Assembly: GCF_003431825.1 (NCBI RefSeq)
Contig: NZ_CP020083.1
Location: 2,208,501 to 2,272,500 of the forward strand
Direction: 5' to 3'
From: Blastomonas fulva
GTDB lineage: Bacteria; Pseudomonadota; Alphaproteobacteria; Sphingomonadales; Sphingomonadaceae
Length of the DNA: 64,000 bases
A program made the translations under genes and the position numbers. Shown here one piece after another: positions 8,992-18,413 of the stretch. The notes beneath the pieces are model-generated. The model searched no databases, was not told where the DNA came from, and saw nothing but the letters and a program-made list of their open reading frames with translations. Within the stretch, counting starts at the first letter, position 1; the number at the start of each line of letters is the position of its first letter.

Positions 8992-9115
8992 AGATAATCT
9001 CCTTGGCTTCATCGGCTGGGGTTACCATTCCGTTGATGGAGGCATTACGCCGACCACCGCCAAATGTTCCCTTGATCCCGACACAAACTGCATGGTTTTC
9101 GACAGAGGAATGCAA

Positions 9116-9145
9116 AAAGGCCGCCGGGTTGCCCCGACGGCCTTT
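9116..9145 (-). terminator. Rho-independent terminator of the arsR-can-sulP operon
   Basis: AAAGGCCGCCGGG (9116-9128) pairs with CCCGACGGCCTTT (9133-9145), with one mismatch and a 4-base loop. On the minus strand it is followed by T residues, ending the leftward operon. Confidence 0.8.
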
Positions 9146-9173
9146 GTTTCTGTAGCAGTTAGAGAGGGTTGGA

Positions 9174-10793
9174 TCAGGCAGCCGGCTCAAGCACCGGCGG
9201 GGCTTTTTTTGGCCCCTCTCCCGGCTGGTCCGGATTGCCGTCGAACTGATCCTGCATCTTCTGGTAAGGCGATGCATAGCGATCGCGAAGATCCTTCCAC
9301 TCCATAATCATGGTGCCGCCCGTGGCGTTATGCTGCTTCTCCCATGCGCCCAGCATGTCGAGGCAGGCGTGGTCGATATGGTCGAGATGTTCGACATGCA
9401 CGTGCACTTCGCGGCCCGACTTGACGGTTTCCAGCACGCTCGCAAGCCGTGGGATCGAGAAGAAGGTTGCCGATCCGTGCAGGAACACATCGGTGCGGTT
9501 GGCCATCTCGTCGTCCTCCAGATCAACCCGCACATGCGTGAAGGTGTACACCACCTTGGCGGTGGCCAGCACGAAGCCGATGATCACGCCGGTGAGCAGA
9601 TCGAACACCACGATGCCGCCCAGCGTCGCGAAGTAGATCACCAGTTCGATCCGGCCATAAGAGGCGATCTTCTTGATCTGTGCGATGTTGACCAGCTTGT
9701 AGCCGGTATACACCAGGATCGCGGCCAAGGCTGCGGTGGGGATATAGGCCAGCAGCCAGGGCAGGGCGGCAACCGTGCCGAGAATCCAGACGCCGTGCAT
9801 GATCGCCGAGAGGCGCGATTTGCCACCGGCCTGGACATTCGCGGACGAACGCACGATCACGCCTGTCATCGGCAGCGCGCCGACCGCACCGCACAGCATG
9901 TTGCCGATGCCCTGCGCGCGCAGCTCCTTGTCGTACTTGGTGCGCGGGCCGGTGTGCATCTGGTCGACCGCGGTGGCGCACAGCAGCGTCTCGGCGCTGG
10001 CGACGAACGCGAAGACCACACCCAGTAGCAGGATGTCCATCGAAAGGCCGCGCTGAAAGGCTTCGGCCGTGGGGATGTTGAGCGATGCTACGATGTTGTC
10101 CGGCACGGTAACGCGGTTGATGTCGAACCCGGCGAACAGCGCGACCAGCGTGCCAACGATCACGGCGATCAGCGGGGCGGGGACGACGGCGAGCGACTTG
10201 GGCTTGAACTGGTTCCACAGCAGGATCGCAGCGATCGTCGCGACGCCAACCATGGCCGCGAGGTGATGGCTGTCCATCGCCATCGGGAACACGGCCTTGT
10301 AGATCGCCTCGGGGATCGAGATCAGGTTCTCGAGGCCGCTTCCACGCGGGCTGTCATCGATCATCACATGAAACTGCGAACCCAGGATCAGCACGCCGAT
10401 CCCGGCGAGCATCCCGTGAATGACAGACGGCGATATCGCACGAAACCACTGGCCGAGCCGCGCGACCCCTGCCATCAGCTGCAGCGCGCCGGCGATCAGG
10501 CCGACGACACCCATCATGATCAGGCCGTGCTCTGCCACCAGCTGATAGCACAACACGGCAAGACCCGCCGCCGGTCCGCTGACCTGCAGCGGAGAACCGG
10601 CGAGCGAGCCCACGACGATCCCGCCGATGATGCCCGTGATCAGCCCCAGCGCAGGCGGTGCGCCCGATGCAATGGCAACGCCAAGGCACAGGGGCAACGC
10701 CACCAGGAACACGACGACAGAGGCCAGCAGATCCTGTGGCCAGCTTTTCTTCATCGTCTCGAATTCACCCATCGGGGCGGTAGTCGCGGTCAT
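9174..10793 (-). CDS. SulP-family anion transporter with STAS domain, likely bicarbonate uptake
   Basis: An inner-membrane transporter of 539 residues. The N-terminal part (about 15-400) has the 14-segment SulP fold with the PALGLITGIIGGIVVG and LQVSGPAAGLAVL motifs. The C-terminus (about 425-500) is a short STAS-like domain rich in His (EVHVHVEHLDHIDHACLD). It lies 39 bases after a beta-carbonic anhydrase gene, which suggests bicarbonate rather than sulfate as substrate. Start 10793 is preferred to 10799 because AGGAG is then correctly spaced. Odd: a Pro-rich tail after the STAS domain. Confidence 0.85.
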   Translation of the reverse strand: MTATTAPMGEFETMKKSWPQDLLASVVVFLVALPLCLGVAIASGAPPALGLITGIIGGIVVGSLAGSPLQVSGPAAGLAVLCYQLVAEHGLIMMGVVGLIAGALQLMAGVARLGQWFRAISPSVIHGMLAGIGVLILGSQFHVMIDDSPRGSGLENLISIPEAIYKAVFPMAMDSHHLAAMVGVATIAAILLWNQFKPKSLAVVPAPLIAVIVGTLVALFAGFDINRVTVPDNIVASLNIPTAEAFQRGLSMDILLLGVVFAFVASAETLLCATAVDQMHTGPRTKYDKELRAQGIGNMLCGAVGALPMTGVIVRSSANVQAGGKSRLSAIMHGVWILGTVAALPWLLAYIPTAALAAILVYTGYKLVNIAQIKKIASYGRIELVIYFATLGGIVVFDLLTGVIIGFVLATAKVVYTFTHVRVDLEDDEMANRTDVFLHGSATFFSIPRLASVLETVKSGREVHVHVEHLDHIDHACLDMLGAWEKQHNATGGTMIMEWKDLRDRYASPYQKMQDQFDGNPDQPGEGPKKAPPVLEPAA

Positions 10794-10832
10794 GATCATG
10801 CTCCTGGGGATCGGATGGTCAGGGACTCAGGT

Positions 10833-11504
10833 TCAGGCTGCACATTCATGCTTGGCCACGGCAATCGCGGCCATTTCACTGGCGTAATGCTCGTGCACGG
10901 CCACGAACTTGCCGGTGGTGTCATCATAGGCGGTCACATCGCCCGTGCGGATATCATAGACCCAACCGTGGAGCTGAAGCTCACCCGCGGCGAGCCGCGC
11001 GGCGACGGCGGGGTGGGTCCTGAGGTGATTAAGCTGCAGGATGACATTTTGTTCCAGCAGCATCTGCATCTTGCCCGCATCATCGAGGTTGCTGCCCAGA
11101 TGGTTTACCACTTCGACCGCAGCGCGGGTATAGCCCAGCCATTCGCGAACATGGGGCAGGCCGTCCAGACCCTCGGGGTTCATCGCACCCTTCATGGCAC
11201 CGCATTCGGTGTGCCCGCAGATCACGATGTGCGGCACCTTGAGCGCAGCAACCGCGAACTCGATCGAGGCGGTCATGCCGCCGGTGTGGTTGGTGTGCGG
11301 GGGAACGATGTTGCCTGCATTGCGGCAGATGAACAGCTCGCCCGGATCGGTCTGCGTGATCATCGCGGTTTCGATGCGCGAGTCCGAGCAGGTGATGAAC
11401 AGGGCTTCGGGCGACTGGCCCTTGGCGAGGCTTTCGAACAGCTCCTGCTTCTCGGGGAAGACTTCGGTCTGGAAGCGGACGACGCCTGCGGCGAAATGGG
11501 GCAT
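10833..11504 (-). CDS. beta-class carbonic anhydrase
   Basis: Zinc enzyme that interconverts CO2 and bicarbonate in the cytoplasm; 223 residues, normal for the beta class. Zinc ligands are C39 (in FITCSDSR, with the D41/R43 pair), H98 and C101 (in ICGHTECGAMKG). The RNAGNIVPP segment completes the active site. It is the middle gene between an ArsR-type regulator and a SulP transporter, all leftward with short gaps, pointing to a regulated inorganic-carbon or pH module. Confidence 0.93.
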   Translation of the reverse strand: MPHFAAGVVRFQTEVFPEKQELFESLAKGQSPEALFITCSDSRIETAMITQTDPGELFICRNAGNIVPPHTNHTGGMTASIEFAVAALKVPHIVICGHTECGAMKGAMNPEGLDGLPHVREWLGYTRAAVEVVNHLGSNLDDAGKMQMLLEQNVILQLNHLRTHPAVAARLAAGELQLHGWVYDIRTGDVTAYDDTTGKFVAVHEHYASEMAAIAVAKHECAA

Positions 11505-11537
11505 GGGGAGGCTCCTTCTTGATAGATGTCTAAAGGG

Positions 11538-11879
11538 TCAGGACCAGAGTTCTCGCACTTCCTGCAGCTCTCCGGCCAGGGCCGCCGGGGCGCGGGCCTC
11601 GACAAAGGCCAGACCTTCGGTGATCCAGCCCGCGATCTGCGGCTGGGCAAGGCTGTAGAGGTGCTGTCTGCCGTTGCGCCGTTCCGCAACCATCCGGGCA
11701 GCCCGTAACAGGCTGAGATGCTGGGAAAGACGGGTCGGGGGCAGGTTGAGCCTCTGTGCGAGCGTGTTCACGTCACACTCGCCCGTGCGCAGTTCCTCGA
11801 TCAGACGTATCCGGTCGGGATGCGCGATGAGCTTGAAGAACTCGGCAAGCTCACGGGCGATAGGGATGCGCTTTGGCAT
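11538..11879 (-). CDS. ArsR-family winged-helix regulator of the carbonic anhydrase/SulP operon
   Basis: A 113-residue ArsR/SmtB-type repressor. The helix-turn-helix reads TLAQRLNLPPTRLSQHLSLL, followed by the wing RRNGRQHLYSL. The canonical alpha-3 metal site (ELCVCDL-like) is not present: only one Cys is seen (GECDVNTLA), so it may sense something other than metal, or use a different site. It is the first gene of the operon, 33 bases before the carbonic anhydrase gene, with a palindrome upstream. Confidence 0.85.
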   Translation of the reverse strand: MPKRIPIARELAEFFKLIAHPDRIRLIEELRTGECDVNTLAQRLNLPPTRLSQHLSLLRAARMVAERRNGRQHLYSLAQPQIAGWITEGLAFVEARAPAALAGELQEVRELWS

Positions 11880-11915
11880 GAGTCGCAGGCTGGCGCATCT
11901 TCAGCCCTGCGTCAA

Positions 11916-11937
11916 TGCATATCTGCAAATATATGCA
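11916..11937. promoter_or_regulatory. candidate ArsR operator
   Basis: TGCATAT (11916-11922) and ATATGCA (11931-11937) form an inverted repeat with an 8-base centre, 37 bases upstream of the arsR-type start. AT-rich, ArsR-sized palindrome; binding is inferred from position. Confidence 0.6.
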
Positions 11938-11952
11938 GGCGTTATGATAAAG

Positions 11953-13392
11953 TTACCGGAACGGCGGCTCGTTGAAGGCGCGCAGCTTGCGGCTGTGCAG
12001 CGAGTTGCTCTCCCCGCGCAGCATTTCGCAGGTGCGGATTCCGATCTGCATGTGCGCGGCGATCGCCTCCTCGTAGAAGCGATTCGCCTGGCCGGGCAGC
12101 TTCAGTTCACCGTGCAGCGGCTTGTCCGATACGCACAGCAAAGTGCCGTAGGGCACGCGGAAGCGATAGCCCTGTGCGGCGATGGTCGCGCTTTCCATGT
12201 CGATTGCCACCGCGCGCGATTGCGAGAACCGCAGCGCGCTGGCCGAATAGCGAAGCTCCCAGTTCCGGTCGTCGGTGGTGACCACCGTTCCGGTGCGCAT
12301 CCGTCGCTTGAGATCGGCGCCGCTGGTGCCGGAGATTTCCTCCGCCGCGCCGGCCAGCGCCTGCTGGATTTCCGCGATGGGAGGGATCGGGATTTCCGGC
12401 GGCAGCACATCGTCCATGATGTGGTCGTCGCGCAGATAGGCATGGGCGAGCACATAGTCGCCGATCCGCTGGGTGGGGCGCAGGCCGCCGCAATGGCCGA
12501 TCATCAGCCACACTTCGGGGCGCAGCACGGCAAGGTGATCGGTGATCGTCTTGGCGTTGGACGGGCCGACGCCGATGTTGACCAGGGTAATGCCGCCGAA
12601 ATCGGGCGCGATCAGGTGATAGGCGGGCATCTGGTGGCGCCGCCATGCGCTGTCGGCCACCAGCTGGCTGGGGTCGGACCCCGGCTGATCGGTGTACAGC
12701 CCGCCCGCGCCCGACAATGCGGTGTAATGGCCCTTGCCGATCTGGCTGCAGGCCCAGCCGACGAATTCATCGACATAGCGGTGATAGTTGGTGAACAGGA
12801 TGAAGCGCTGGACATGCTCGGGCGGGGTGCCGGTGTAGTGCCGGAGCCGCGCCAGCGAGAAATCGGTGCGCAGGCCATCGAACAGCGACAGCGGGCGGTC
12901 CATGCCCTGGCCGAACGGCAGAAAGCCGTCGGCGATCTCGTCCCCGATATCGGCAAGCTCGGTGGTCGGGAAATGGCGGGCGAGTTCGAGCGGGGTGATT
13001 CCCCCCAGGTCCATCCCGGCGATCCCGTCGAGCACATAGGGGAAGGGGATTTCCTGGGTGCTTGCCTCGACCGACATGGCCACGTCGTAGTTCTCGCGCA
13101 GCAGGTTCAACTGCTCGGTCAGATAGTCGGCGAACAGGCGTGGCCGGGTGACGGTGGTGGTGTAGAGCCCCTGCGCGTTCAGCCGCCCGAACGCCAGGCC
13201 GGTGGAGGAGCCGCGCTCGCGTCCATCATACTCGATCCGCAGCAGCGGATAGCTGAAACCGCCATTGCGGCGCTGCTCCGCATCGGGGAGCGTTCCATGC
13301 TCGACAAAGGCCCGGATGGCGGTCTGGAGATTGGCAACCGACTGCTCATAATGGTCGGCAAGGGCGGTGATGATCTGGTCTACACTGTTCAT
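11953..13392 (-). CDS. amn: AMP nucleosidase
   Basis: Hydrolyses AMP to adenine and ribose 5-phosphate, helping set adenylate levels. The 479 residues match Amn. The N-terminal AMP-regulatory half is followed by the nucleoside-phosphorylase-like half with VNIGVGPSNAKTITDHLA, MIGHCGGLRPTQRIGDYV and the purine/ribose site AIDMESATIAAQGY. CVSDKPLHGELKLPGQ near the end is diagnostic. It stands alone on the minus strand, ending 15 bases beyond the ArsR operator. Confidence 0.93.
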   Translation of the reverse strand: MNSVDQIITALADHYEQSVANLQTAIRAFVEHGTLPDAEQRRNGGFSYPLLRIEYDGRERGSSTGLAFGRLNAQGLYTTTVTRPRLFADYLTEQLNLLRENYDVAMSVEASTQEIPFPYVLDGIAGMDLGGITPLELARHFPTTELADIGDEIADGFLPFGQGMDRPLSLFDGLRTDFSLARLRHYTGTPPEHVQRFILFTNYHRYVDEFVGWACSQIGKGHYTALSGAGGLYTDQPGSDPSQLVADSAWRRHQMPAYHLIAPDFGGITLVNIGVGPSNAKTITDHLAVLRPEVWLMIGHCGGLRPTQRIGDYVLAHAYLRDDHIMDDVLPPEIPIPPIAEIQQALAGAAEEISGTSGADLKRRMRTGTVVTTDDRNWELRYSASALRFSQSRAVAIDMESATIAAQGYRFRVPYGTLLCVSDKPLHGELKLPGQANRFYEEAIAAHMQIGIRTCEMLRGESNSLHSRKLRAFNEPPFR

Positions 13393-13527
13393 GTTCGACG
13401 CTTAACGACTTTGCGCGACACTGTCATTACCGGAAAATGACCGCCCCGCTGCGGTTTTTCGAGAGCTTGCAACCTGCGACAGGCACCGCTTATGATGCAC
13501 CCCACACACCAAAGGGGGGGGCAGGAG

Positions 13528-14091
13528 ATGACGATGCACAGGCGAGTGACATTGCAGATGTTGAAAACGGGTCTGGTGGGCTGCCTTGTGCTGGCCGCCG
13601 CGCAGATGCCTGCGCTGGCGCAGCAACCGCCGTCCGGCAACCCGGACGACATGACCGAAGTCAACGCCTTCACCCCGGCGAGCGTGCGCCAGATCCTGTC
13701 GTCCTTCGGCACCGCCATCACCATTGCCGACCGCCAGACGCCCGAGGGGCGCCCGTTCGTCGAGGCGAGCTTCGGTCAGCTGAAGATCAACATGTTCTTC
13801 ACCGCCTGCCCGCCGGGGCAGCCCGATCAGTGCCAGGGGCTTTACCTTCTCGCGTTCTGGCCCAAACCGGCGGAGCGCAACCTTGCCAACCTTACCCAGG
13901 CGGCAGGCGACTTCAACCGGCTCTACGAGTTCAGCAAGGCGGGCGTTTCGGTGGCGGGCGAGCCGTTCGTGGCTCGGTATCTGATCAGCGATTTCGGCGT
14001 GAAGCGAGGAACGCTGCGGCGCGAGGTCACCAACTTCGTGGTGCTGGCGCAAAGGTTCAACCAGGAAGTCGTCGCGCCGCCTGCGCGGTAA
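13528..14091 (+). CDS. exported YbjN-domain protein
   Basis: A 187-residue secreted protein with a signal peptide (cleavage expected after PALAQ, about residue 29). The mature part resembles the YbjN / type III chaperone-like fold: a short sensor-like segment (FGTAITIADRQTPEGRPFVEA), a Cys pair in FFTACPPGQPDQCQG that may form a disulfide, and a helical end. Start 13528 is favoured over 13492 because a G-rich GGGGGGGCAGGAG sits just before it. Function unknown; single gene ending at a shared terminator. Confidence 0.7.
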   Translation: MTMHRRVTLQMLKTGLVGCLVLAAAQMPALAQQPPSGNPDDMTEVNAFTPASVRQILSSFGTAITIADRQTPEGRPFVEASFGQLKINMFFTACPPGQPDQCQGLYLLAFWPKPAERNLANLTQAAGDFNRLYEFSKAGVSVAGEPFVARYLISDFGVKRGTLRREVTNFVVLAQRFNQEVVAPPAR

Positions 14092-14140
14092 CACGACCGA
14101 TCCGCGCGGCCGCGGGCGGGAATGACACGGGCAACAAAAA

Positions 14141-14174
14141 AGCCGGGCTCCTTTGGGAGGAACCCGGCTTTTTG
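14141..14174. terminator. bidirectional terminator between YbjN gene and rplI
   Basis: AGCCGGG (14141-14147) pairs with CCCGGCT (14163-14169), with an inner CTCC/GGAG pairing. It has A-run before and T-run after, so it can stop both convergent transcripts. Confidence 0.85.
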
Positions 14175-14194
14175 TGTGTCGGTATCGAACCCGA

Positions 14195-14806
14195 TCAGGC
14201 GTCGGTATCGTCGCCTTCGGCTTCTTCGGTCTCATCCTGCGGGATGAGGCCCGGTTCGGCATTGGGGTCAAACTTTTCGACGAAGCCGGCAGGCTGCTGG
14301 TCTTCTTCGAACATCTGACGCATCACGTCGACGCCGGCCTTCTGCAGCTCGGCTTCGTCATCGCTGCGCGCAACGTTGACGGTGACGCTGACCGAAACTT
14401 CCGGGTGCAGCGCGATCTTGACCGGGAACACGCCCAGCGTCTTGATCGGGCGTTCCAGGATGATCATCGCCTTGGTGACGGCGGTGGCACCAGCTTCGTT
14501 CAGCGCATCCGAGATATCGCGAACCGAGACCGAGCCGTAAAGCTGGCCGCTGTTCGACGATGCGCGGATGAGGATGACCTGCATGCCATCGACCGTTTCG
14601 GCACGCTTGGCAGCTTCGTCACGCTTGGCGACGTTGTCGGATTCGATGCGCTCACGGTTGGCTTCGAAGACCTTGCGGTTGGCTTCGTTGGCGCGCAGGG
14701 CCTTCTTGTTGGGCAACAGGAAGTTGCGGGCATAGCCGTCCTTCACGGTGACGACGTCACCGATCGAGCCAAGCTTCTCGATCCGTTCGAGCAAAATGAT
14801 CTGCAT
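14195..14806 (-). CDS. rplI: 50S ribosomal protein L9
   Basis: Binds 23S rRNA; 203 residues. The N-terminal domain MQIILLERIEKLGSIGDVV and GYARNFLLPNKKALRA is the L9 signature, followed by the connecting helix and C-terminal domain with GQLYGSVSVRDISDAL. The C-terminus is extended by an acidic tail (EETEEAEGDDTDA) common in alphaproteobacteria. It is the last gene of rpsF-rpsR-rplI, 12 bases after rpsR. Confidence 0.97.
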   Translation of the reverse strand: MQIILLERIEKLGSIGDVVTVKDGYARNFLLPNKKALRANEANRKVFEANRERIESDNVAKRDEAAKRAETVDGMQVILIRASSNSGQLYGSVSVRDISDALNEAGATAVTKAMIILERPIKTLGVFPVKIALHPEVSVSVTVNVARSDDEAELQKAGVDVMRQMFEEDQQPAGFVEKFDPNAEPGLIPQDETEEAEGDDTDA

Positions 14807-14818
14807 GTCTCTTGCTCC

Positions 14819-15043
14819 TTACTTCACGATGTACGGCAGCAGGCCGACGTGGCGTGCGCGCTTGATAGCCTTGGAAAGTTCACGCTGCTTCTTGCCGGAA
14901 ACGGCAGTGATGCGGCTGGGAACGATCTTGCCCCGCTCGGACATGAAGCCCTGCAGCAGGCGCACATCTTTGTAATCGATGGCGGGAGCATTCTTGCCCG
15001 AGAACGGGCAGGACTTGCGGCGGCGGAAAAATGGGCGTGCCAT
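14819..15043 (-). CDS. rpsR: 30S ribosomal protein S18
   Basis: A 74-residue, strongly basic protein that pairs with S6 on the 30S platform. [35 protein letters not shown] and the ending [12 protein letters not shown] are diagnostic. It lies between rpsF (20 bases upstream) and rplI (12 bases downstream) in the universal order. Confidence 0.97.
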   Translation of the reverse strand: MARPFFRRRKSCPFSGKNAPAIDYKDVRLLQGFMSERGKIVPSRITAVSGKKQRELSKAIKRARHVGLLPYIVK

Positions 15044-15063
15044 GTGTCTTTATCCTTCCTGGC

Positions 15064-15423
15064 TCAAGCGTCGCGGTCGCGGCGGGGGCGACGTTCGCGG
15101 TCCTGCTTGCGCATCATGACCGACGGGCCTTCTTCCAGCTCGTCGACGCGCACGGTCAGATAGCGGATGACATCTTCGTTGATCGACGTCTGGCGTTCCA
15201 GCTCGGCGACGACGCCGGCGGGGGCGTCGATGTTGAGCATCACGAAGTGCGCCTTGCGGTTCTTCTGAATCTTGTAGGCGAGGTTGCGCAGGCCCCAGGT
15301 CTCGGTCTTGGTGACCTTGCCTGCGTTCTGTTCGACAATCTCGGTGGCGGTCTGGGCCAGCGCGTCTACCTGGGCCTGTGACAGGTCCTGGCGCGCCAGA
15401 AAGACATGCTCGTAAAGCGGCAT
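15064..15423 (-). CDS. rpsF: 30S ribosomal protein S6
   Basis: A 119-residue 30S protein; [15 protein letters not shown] and [20 protein letters not shown] identify S6, and the C-terminus ends in an Arg/Asp-rich tail. The inner ATG at 15423 is chosen although the frame stays open to 15564, because AAGGAAG precedes it and the family begins MPLYE. First gene of rpsF-rpsR-rplI. Confidence 0.96.
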   Translation of the reverse strand: MPLYEHVFLARQDLSQAQVDALAQTATEIVEQNAGKVTKTETWGLRNLAYKIQKNRKAHFVMLNIDAPAGVVAELERQTSINEDVIRYLTVRVDELEEGPSVMMRKQDRERRPRRDRDA

Positions 15424-15606
15424 GTATTGGCTTCCTTTACTCATCTGCCGATCGCTGATGCGCGCACCATGCAACGCACCCCTCCGGCTTTCTTCGAATG
15501 CCCGCAGACGATCAGTCGTCCGAAGGCAAGCGCGGGCTAATACCCAGAACCTTGAAGAAAGCAAGCGCGGAGACGAGAAAAAGAGGCATCTGGAAAGGAT
15601 TCCCGA

Positions 15607-16776
15607 TCAATTCGAGGAGTTGAAGATCAGCACCTTGTTGCGGCCGCTGTGCTTGGCTTCATATAGGGCCGCATCGGCATTGCGCAGAACCTGGCGGTTG
15701 GGTTCGCCCGGATTGAACGGCGCAATGCCTGCCGAGAAGGTTACCCGGCCGATATTCTGGCCGTTGTCCTTGTTGACCAGCGAACGTTCGGCCAGCTCCT
15801 CGCGAACAGCGTCGATCTGCTGCTTGGCTTCCTGGGTGCTGGTGTTTTCCAGCACGATGACGAACTCCTCGCCGCCATGCCGGGCCAGATGGCAGTTGCC
15901 CCGGCCGAACCCGTCGAGCGTCTTGGCCACCAGCTGCAGCACGCGGTCGCCCGCTTCATGGCCGTGGGTATCGTTGACCTGCTTGAAGTGATCGATGTCG
16001 ATGAACGCGACGGAGAGAGGCTCGAAGCGCTCCTTGGCACGGATCGTTGCGGCGGAGAACTGCTGTTCGAACGCCCAGCGGTTGGGGAGGCCCGTCAGCT
16101 GGTCGCGCTGCGCCTTGTCGTTGGCCTCGTCGAGCCGGTTGCGCATCTGGCTGAGCTTCTTGGTGCTCTGGTCGAGGCTTTCGCTCGCCTTCTTGGTCGA
16201 TTGCAGCATCTGCGAGGTGATCTTGAGCAGCGCCTTGAACTGCGCCTCGATCGGCATGTCGGCCTGGTCGGCCGGGTCCAGATCGCGCATCCAGTCGAGC
16301 CGGGACTGCAGCACCTCGGCATAGGCCATGCTTTCCTTGCCGCTCTTGCTCAGCGTCTTGAAGCCGCCAGCAAGCAGCGTCTCGCTCTCGGCGACAAGCG
16401 CGTTCAGGTCCTTGACCTTCATCTGGCCTTCGCATTCGTCCAGGATTTCCGCAACGATCTCGGGCGACAGCCGCCCGTTGGCATCGAGCTTGCGGTTCAC
16501 AGCCTCGCGCAGCATCATGTTGCCGCCGTTGAGATATTCCCACGCCAGCCGGTAATGATCGGGCACCGGGTCCAGCTGAACCTGTTCAAGGAACGAGAAC
16601 ACCTTGAGGTACTGGAGCTTGCTGATGTTTTCAAAGACGGTTTCTTCCCGCGGGGCGTCGTCCTCCGCCTTGGACTGGCCCGCCAGGATGGAAGCCGCCA
16701 GCTTCATCCGGTCCCTGAAATTGCCTCGCTGTACCTGGTGTTCCGCCATCGGTTGAGCCCAATCGTCCTTAATCAA
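15607..16776 (-). CDS. GGDEF-domain diguanylate cyclase
   Basis: Predicted to make cyclic di-GMP. The 389 residues have an N-terminal helical region (about 45-215, no membrane segment, coiled-coil-like near 185-220) and a C-terminal GGDEF domain with DQLTGLPNRWAFEQQ, the metal-binding FIDIDHFKQVND and the active GGEEF at 301-305. The product-inhibition I-site (RxxD) is degenerate: RGNC at 292-295. The start may be MIKDDW or MAEHQ nine codons on. Monocistronic. Confidence 0.9.
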   Translation of the reverse strand: MIKDDWAQPMAEHQVQRGNFRDRMKLAASILAGQSKAEDDAPREETVFENISKLQYLKVFSFLEQVQLDPVPDHYRLAWEYLNGGNMMLREAVNRKLDANGRLSPEIVAEILDECEGQMKVKDLNALVAESETLLAGGFKTLSKSGKESMAYAEVLQSRLDWMRDLDPADQADMPIEAQFKALLKITSQMLQSTKKASESLDQSTKKLSQMRNRLDEANDKAQRDQLTGLPNRWAFEQQFSAATIRAKERFEPLSVAFIDIDHFKQVNDTHGHEAGDRVLQLVAKTLDGFGRGNCHLARHGGEEFVIVLENTSTQEAKQQIDAVREELAERSLVNKDNGQNIGRVTFSAGIAPFNPGEPNRQVLRNADAALYEAKHSGRNKVLIFNSSN

Positions 16777-16866
16777 CTCTTCACCAGCATTAACGACCGC
16801 GCGTCGCAGGCCTTAAGTGGAAACTTGATGTCGAGACGATTTTGTAACCTGGCGTAACCGGACGGG

Positions 16867-18273
16867 TCAGGGGGGCGAGGTCCAAAGCTGCCGGGCGACC
16901 GCCAGTCCGGCATAGCGCGGCTGGTCGATCAGGCAGTTTTCCACCGCCAGCCGGCGCAGATGATCGTGCTGCATCCGGGTCACGCTGCCAGGCTCGCAGC
17001 GCAACCGCTTGCGTAAGGTGCCGGCATCCATGCCGATGTCGGCAAGCCTGTGCTGCTGCAGGGCGGCAAAGCCCGGGCCCATGGCGGCGTCGCGCGCGGC
17101 CATGCCCAGCGCGTTGATCGCGACCTTCGCCTCGAACCTTGCATGGCCGCTGGCCTGGTCCGCGATCTGCGCATCGAGCCAGCCGCTCACCGCACCGATC
17201 AGCGCCGCGCCGCTTGGCACGCCGTTTTCGGTTGCGTGCTCCGCCTCGGGCCATGGCATCGGGGCTTCTGGCGACGGCAGGTCGTCGGACAGCATCAGCA
17301 GCAGGTCGATCTCGACCTCGGACGCGCGCCGCCCGATCACCAGCCGCTCGGGCCCCTCCCGCTCGCTTCGCCGCCAGATATCGGCCATCACCAGGCAGCA
17401 CACCCCCCACCACAGGCACGAATAGACCAGCCAGAAGCGGAAGCGCGCCGGATCGACCGCATGGCCGGTCAGCGCCTCGTAATGCTGGAGCATGGCGCCG
17501 GGCTGCGCAAAGCCGCCCAGCATCTGATCATAGCGGCCGAAGCGCCAGCTGGGGATGCAGCCAAAGGCAAGGTCCTGCACCGGGTCTCCCAGATGCGCGA
17601 GCTCCCAGTCGAGCACGGCGGACAGGCCATCGGGTGTCAGCAGCAGGTTTCCCATGCGGAAATCGCCGTGGCACAGCGAAGGCTCGACAAGGGCGGGCAG
17701 GGCACGCTCGAGCCAGCCGAAGGCCAGCGCATAGATCGGCGAGACACCGCCCAGCGAATGCCAGCGCTGCTCGAGCTCGGCGACCATCTCGGCAGGGCTG
17801 CGACAGGGCAGTTCGGCGGGAAGGCGGCCCGGAGATATGGCATGGATCGCCGCGAGCTGCTCGGCCCATTGGCGTGGCAGGCCTGCCAGCGCCTCGCCAT
17901 AGGCAGGGTCGCGCAGCAGCACCTGCGGCAAGGCTTCGCCAGCGGCGCAGGCCATGATGAAGCCTTCGCCAAGCCCGTCCTCCGGTCGCAGCCGCGCGCG
18001 CACCGCCGGCACCATCACCCCATGCTCGCCCGCTCGCTCGATCACGTCGGCCTGGCCGTCGAGCGAGAGGCTGGCGGATTCGATCGCCGCATCGTCGCCG
18101 CTCAACCCTTCGGGCATCCGCCGCAGGATCAGCGGCTCGTCGCCCCAGCCAAAGCGCCAGCTCTGCATGCTCGCACCGCCGGAAAGCCGCTGCAAACCGC
18201 TCAGCGGACCGTCGCCGCCCAGCCGCTCGCGGCAAAGCGTTTCCAGCGACGCTGCAAAAAGTGTATCGTCCAT
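16867..18273 (-). CDS. APH-like phosphotransferase with C-terminal DUF6285-like domain
   Basis: A 468-residue cytoplasmic protein. The N-terminal two-thirds is an aminoglycoside-phosphotransferase/choline-kinase fold: catalytic CHGDFRMGNLLL (HGD at 202-204) and the metal site AVLDWELAHLGDP (D222). The last third (about 355-468, ALIGAVSGWLDAQI, FEAKVAINALGMAARD) matches the helical DUF6285 extension common in these fusions. Such proteins are often linked to acyl-CoA metabolism; no such gene is adjacent. Antibiotic resistance is unlikely from this domain order. Confidence 0.8.
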   Translation of the reverse strand: MDDTLFAASLETLCRERLGGDGPLSGLQRLSGGASMQSWRFGWGDEPLILRRMPEGLSGDDAAIESASLSLDGQADVIERAGEHGVMVPAVRARLRPEDGLGEGFIMACAAGEALPQVLLRDPAYGEALAGLPRQWAEQLAAIHAISPGRLPAELPCRSPAEMVAELEQRWHSLGGVSPIYALAFGWLERALPALVEPSLCHGDFRMGNLLLTPDGLSAVLDWELAHLGDPVQDLAFGCIPSWRFGRYDQMLGGFAQPGAMLQHYEALTGHAVDPARFRFWLVYSCLWWGVCCLVMADIWRRSEREGPERLVIGRRASEVEIDLLLMLSDDLPSPEAPMPWPEAEHATENGVPSGAALIGAVSGWLDAQIADQASGHARFEAKVAINALGMAARDAAMGPGFAALQQHRLADIGMDAGTLRKRLRCEPGSVTRMQHDHLRRLAVENCLIDQPRYAGLAVARQLWTSPP

Positions 18274-18413
18274 GGCGAGGTGTTAAGTGATCGATTAACA
18301 GGCCGCAAGCACCTTGCAACGCTGCGTCATCGGAGATAACGGGCGGCGCTTGTCGCGCGAGGCCGGGGGGTCTTGCCAGCGACGGACAGATCGGGGCGAG
18401 GGACAGCAGGATC

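Noticed and set aside
16867..18273. Antibiotic-resistance kinase from the APH fold
   Set aside because: The C-terminal DUF6285-like domain and lack of resistance context fit metabolic APH-like kinases better.
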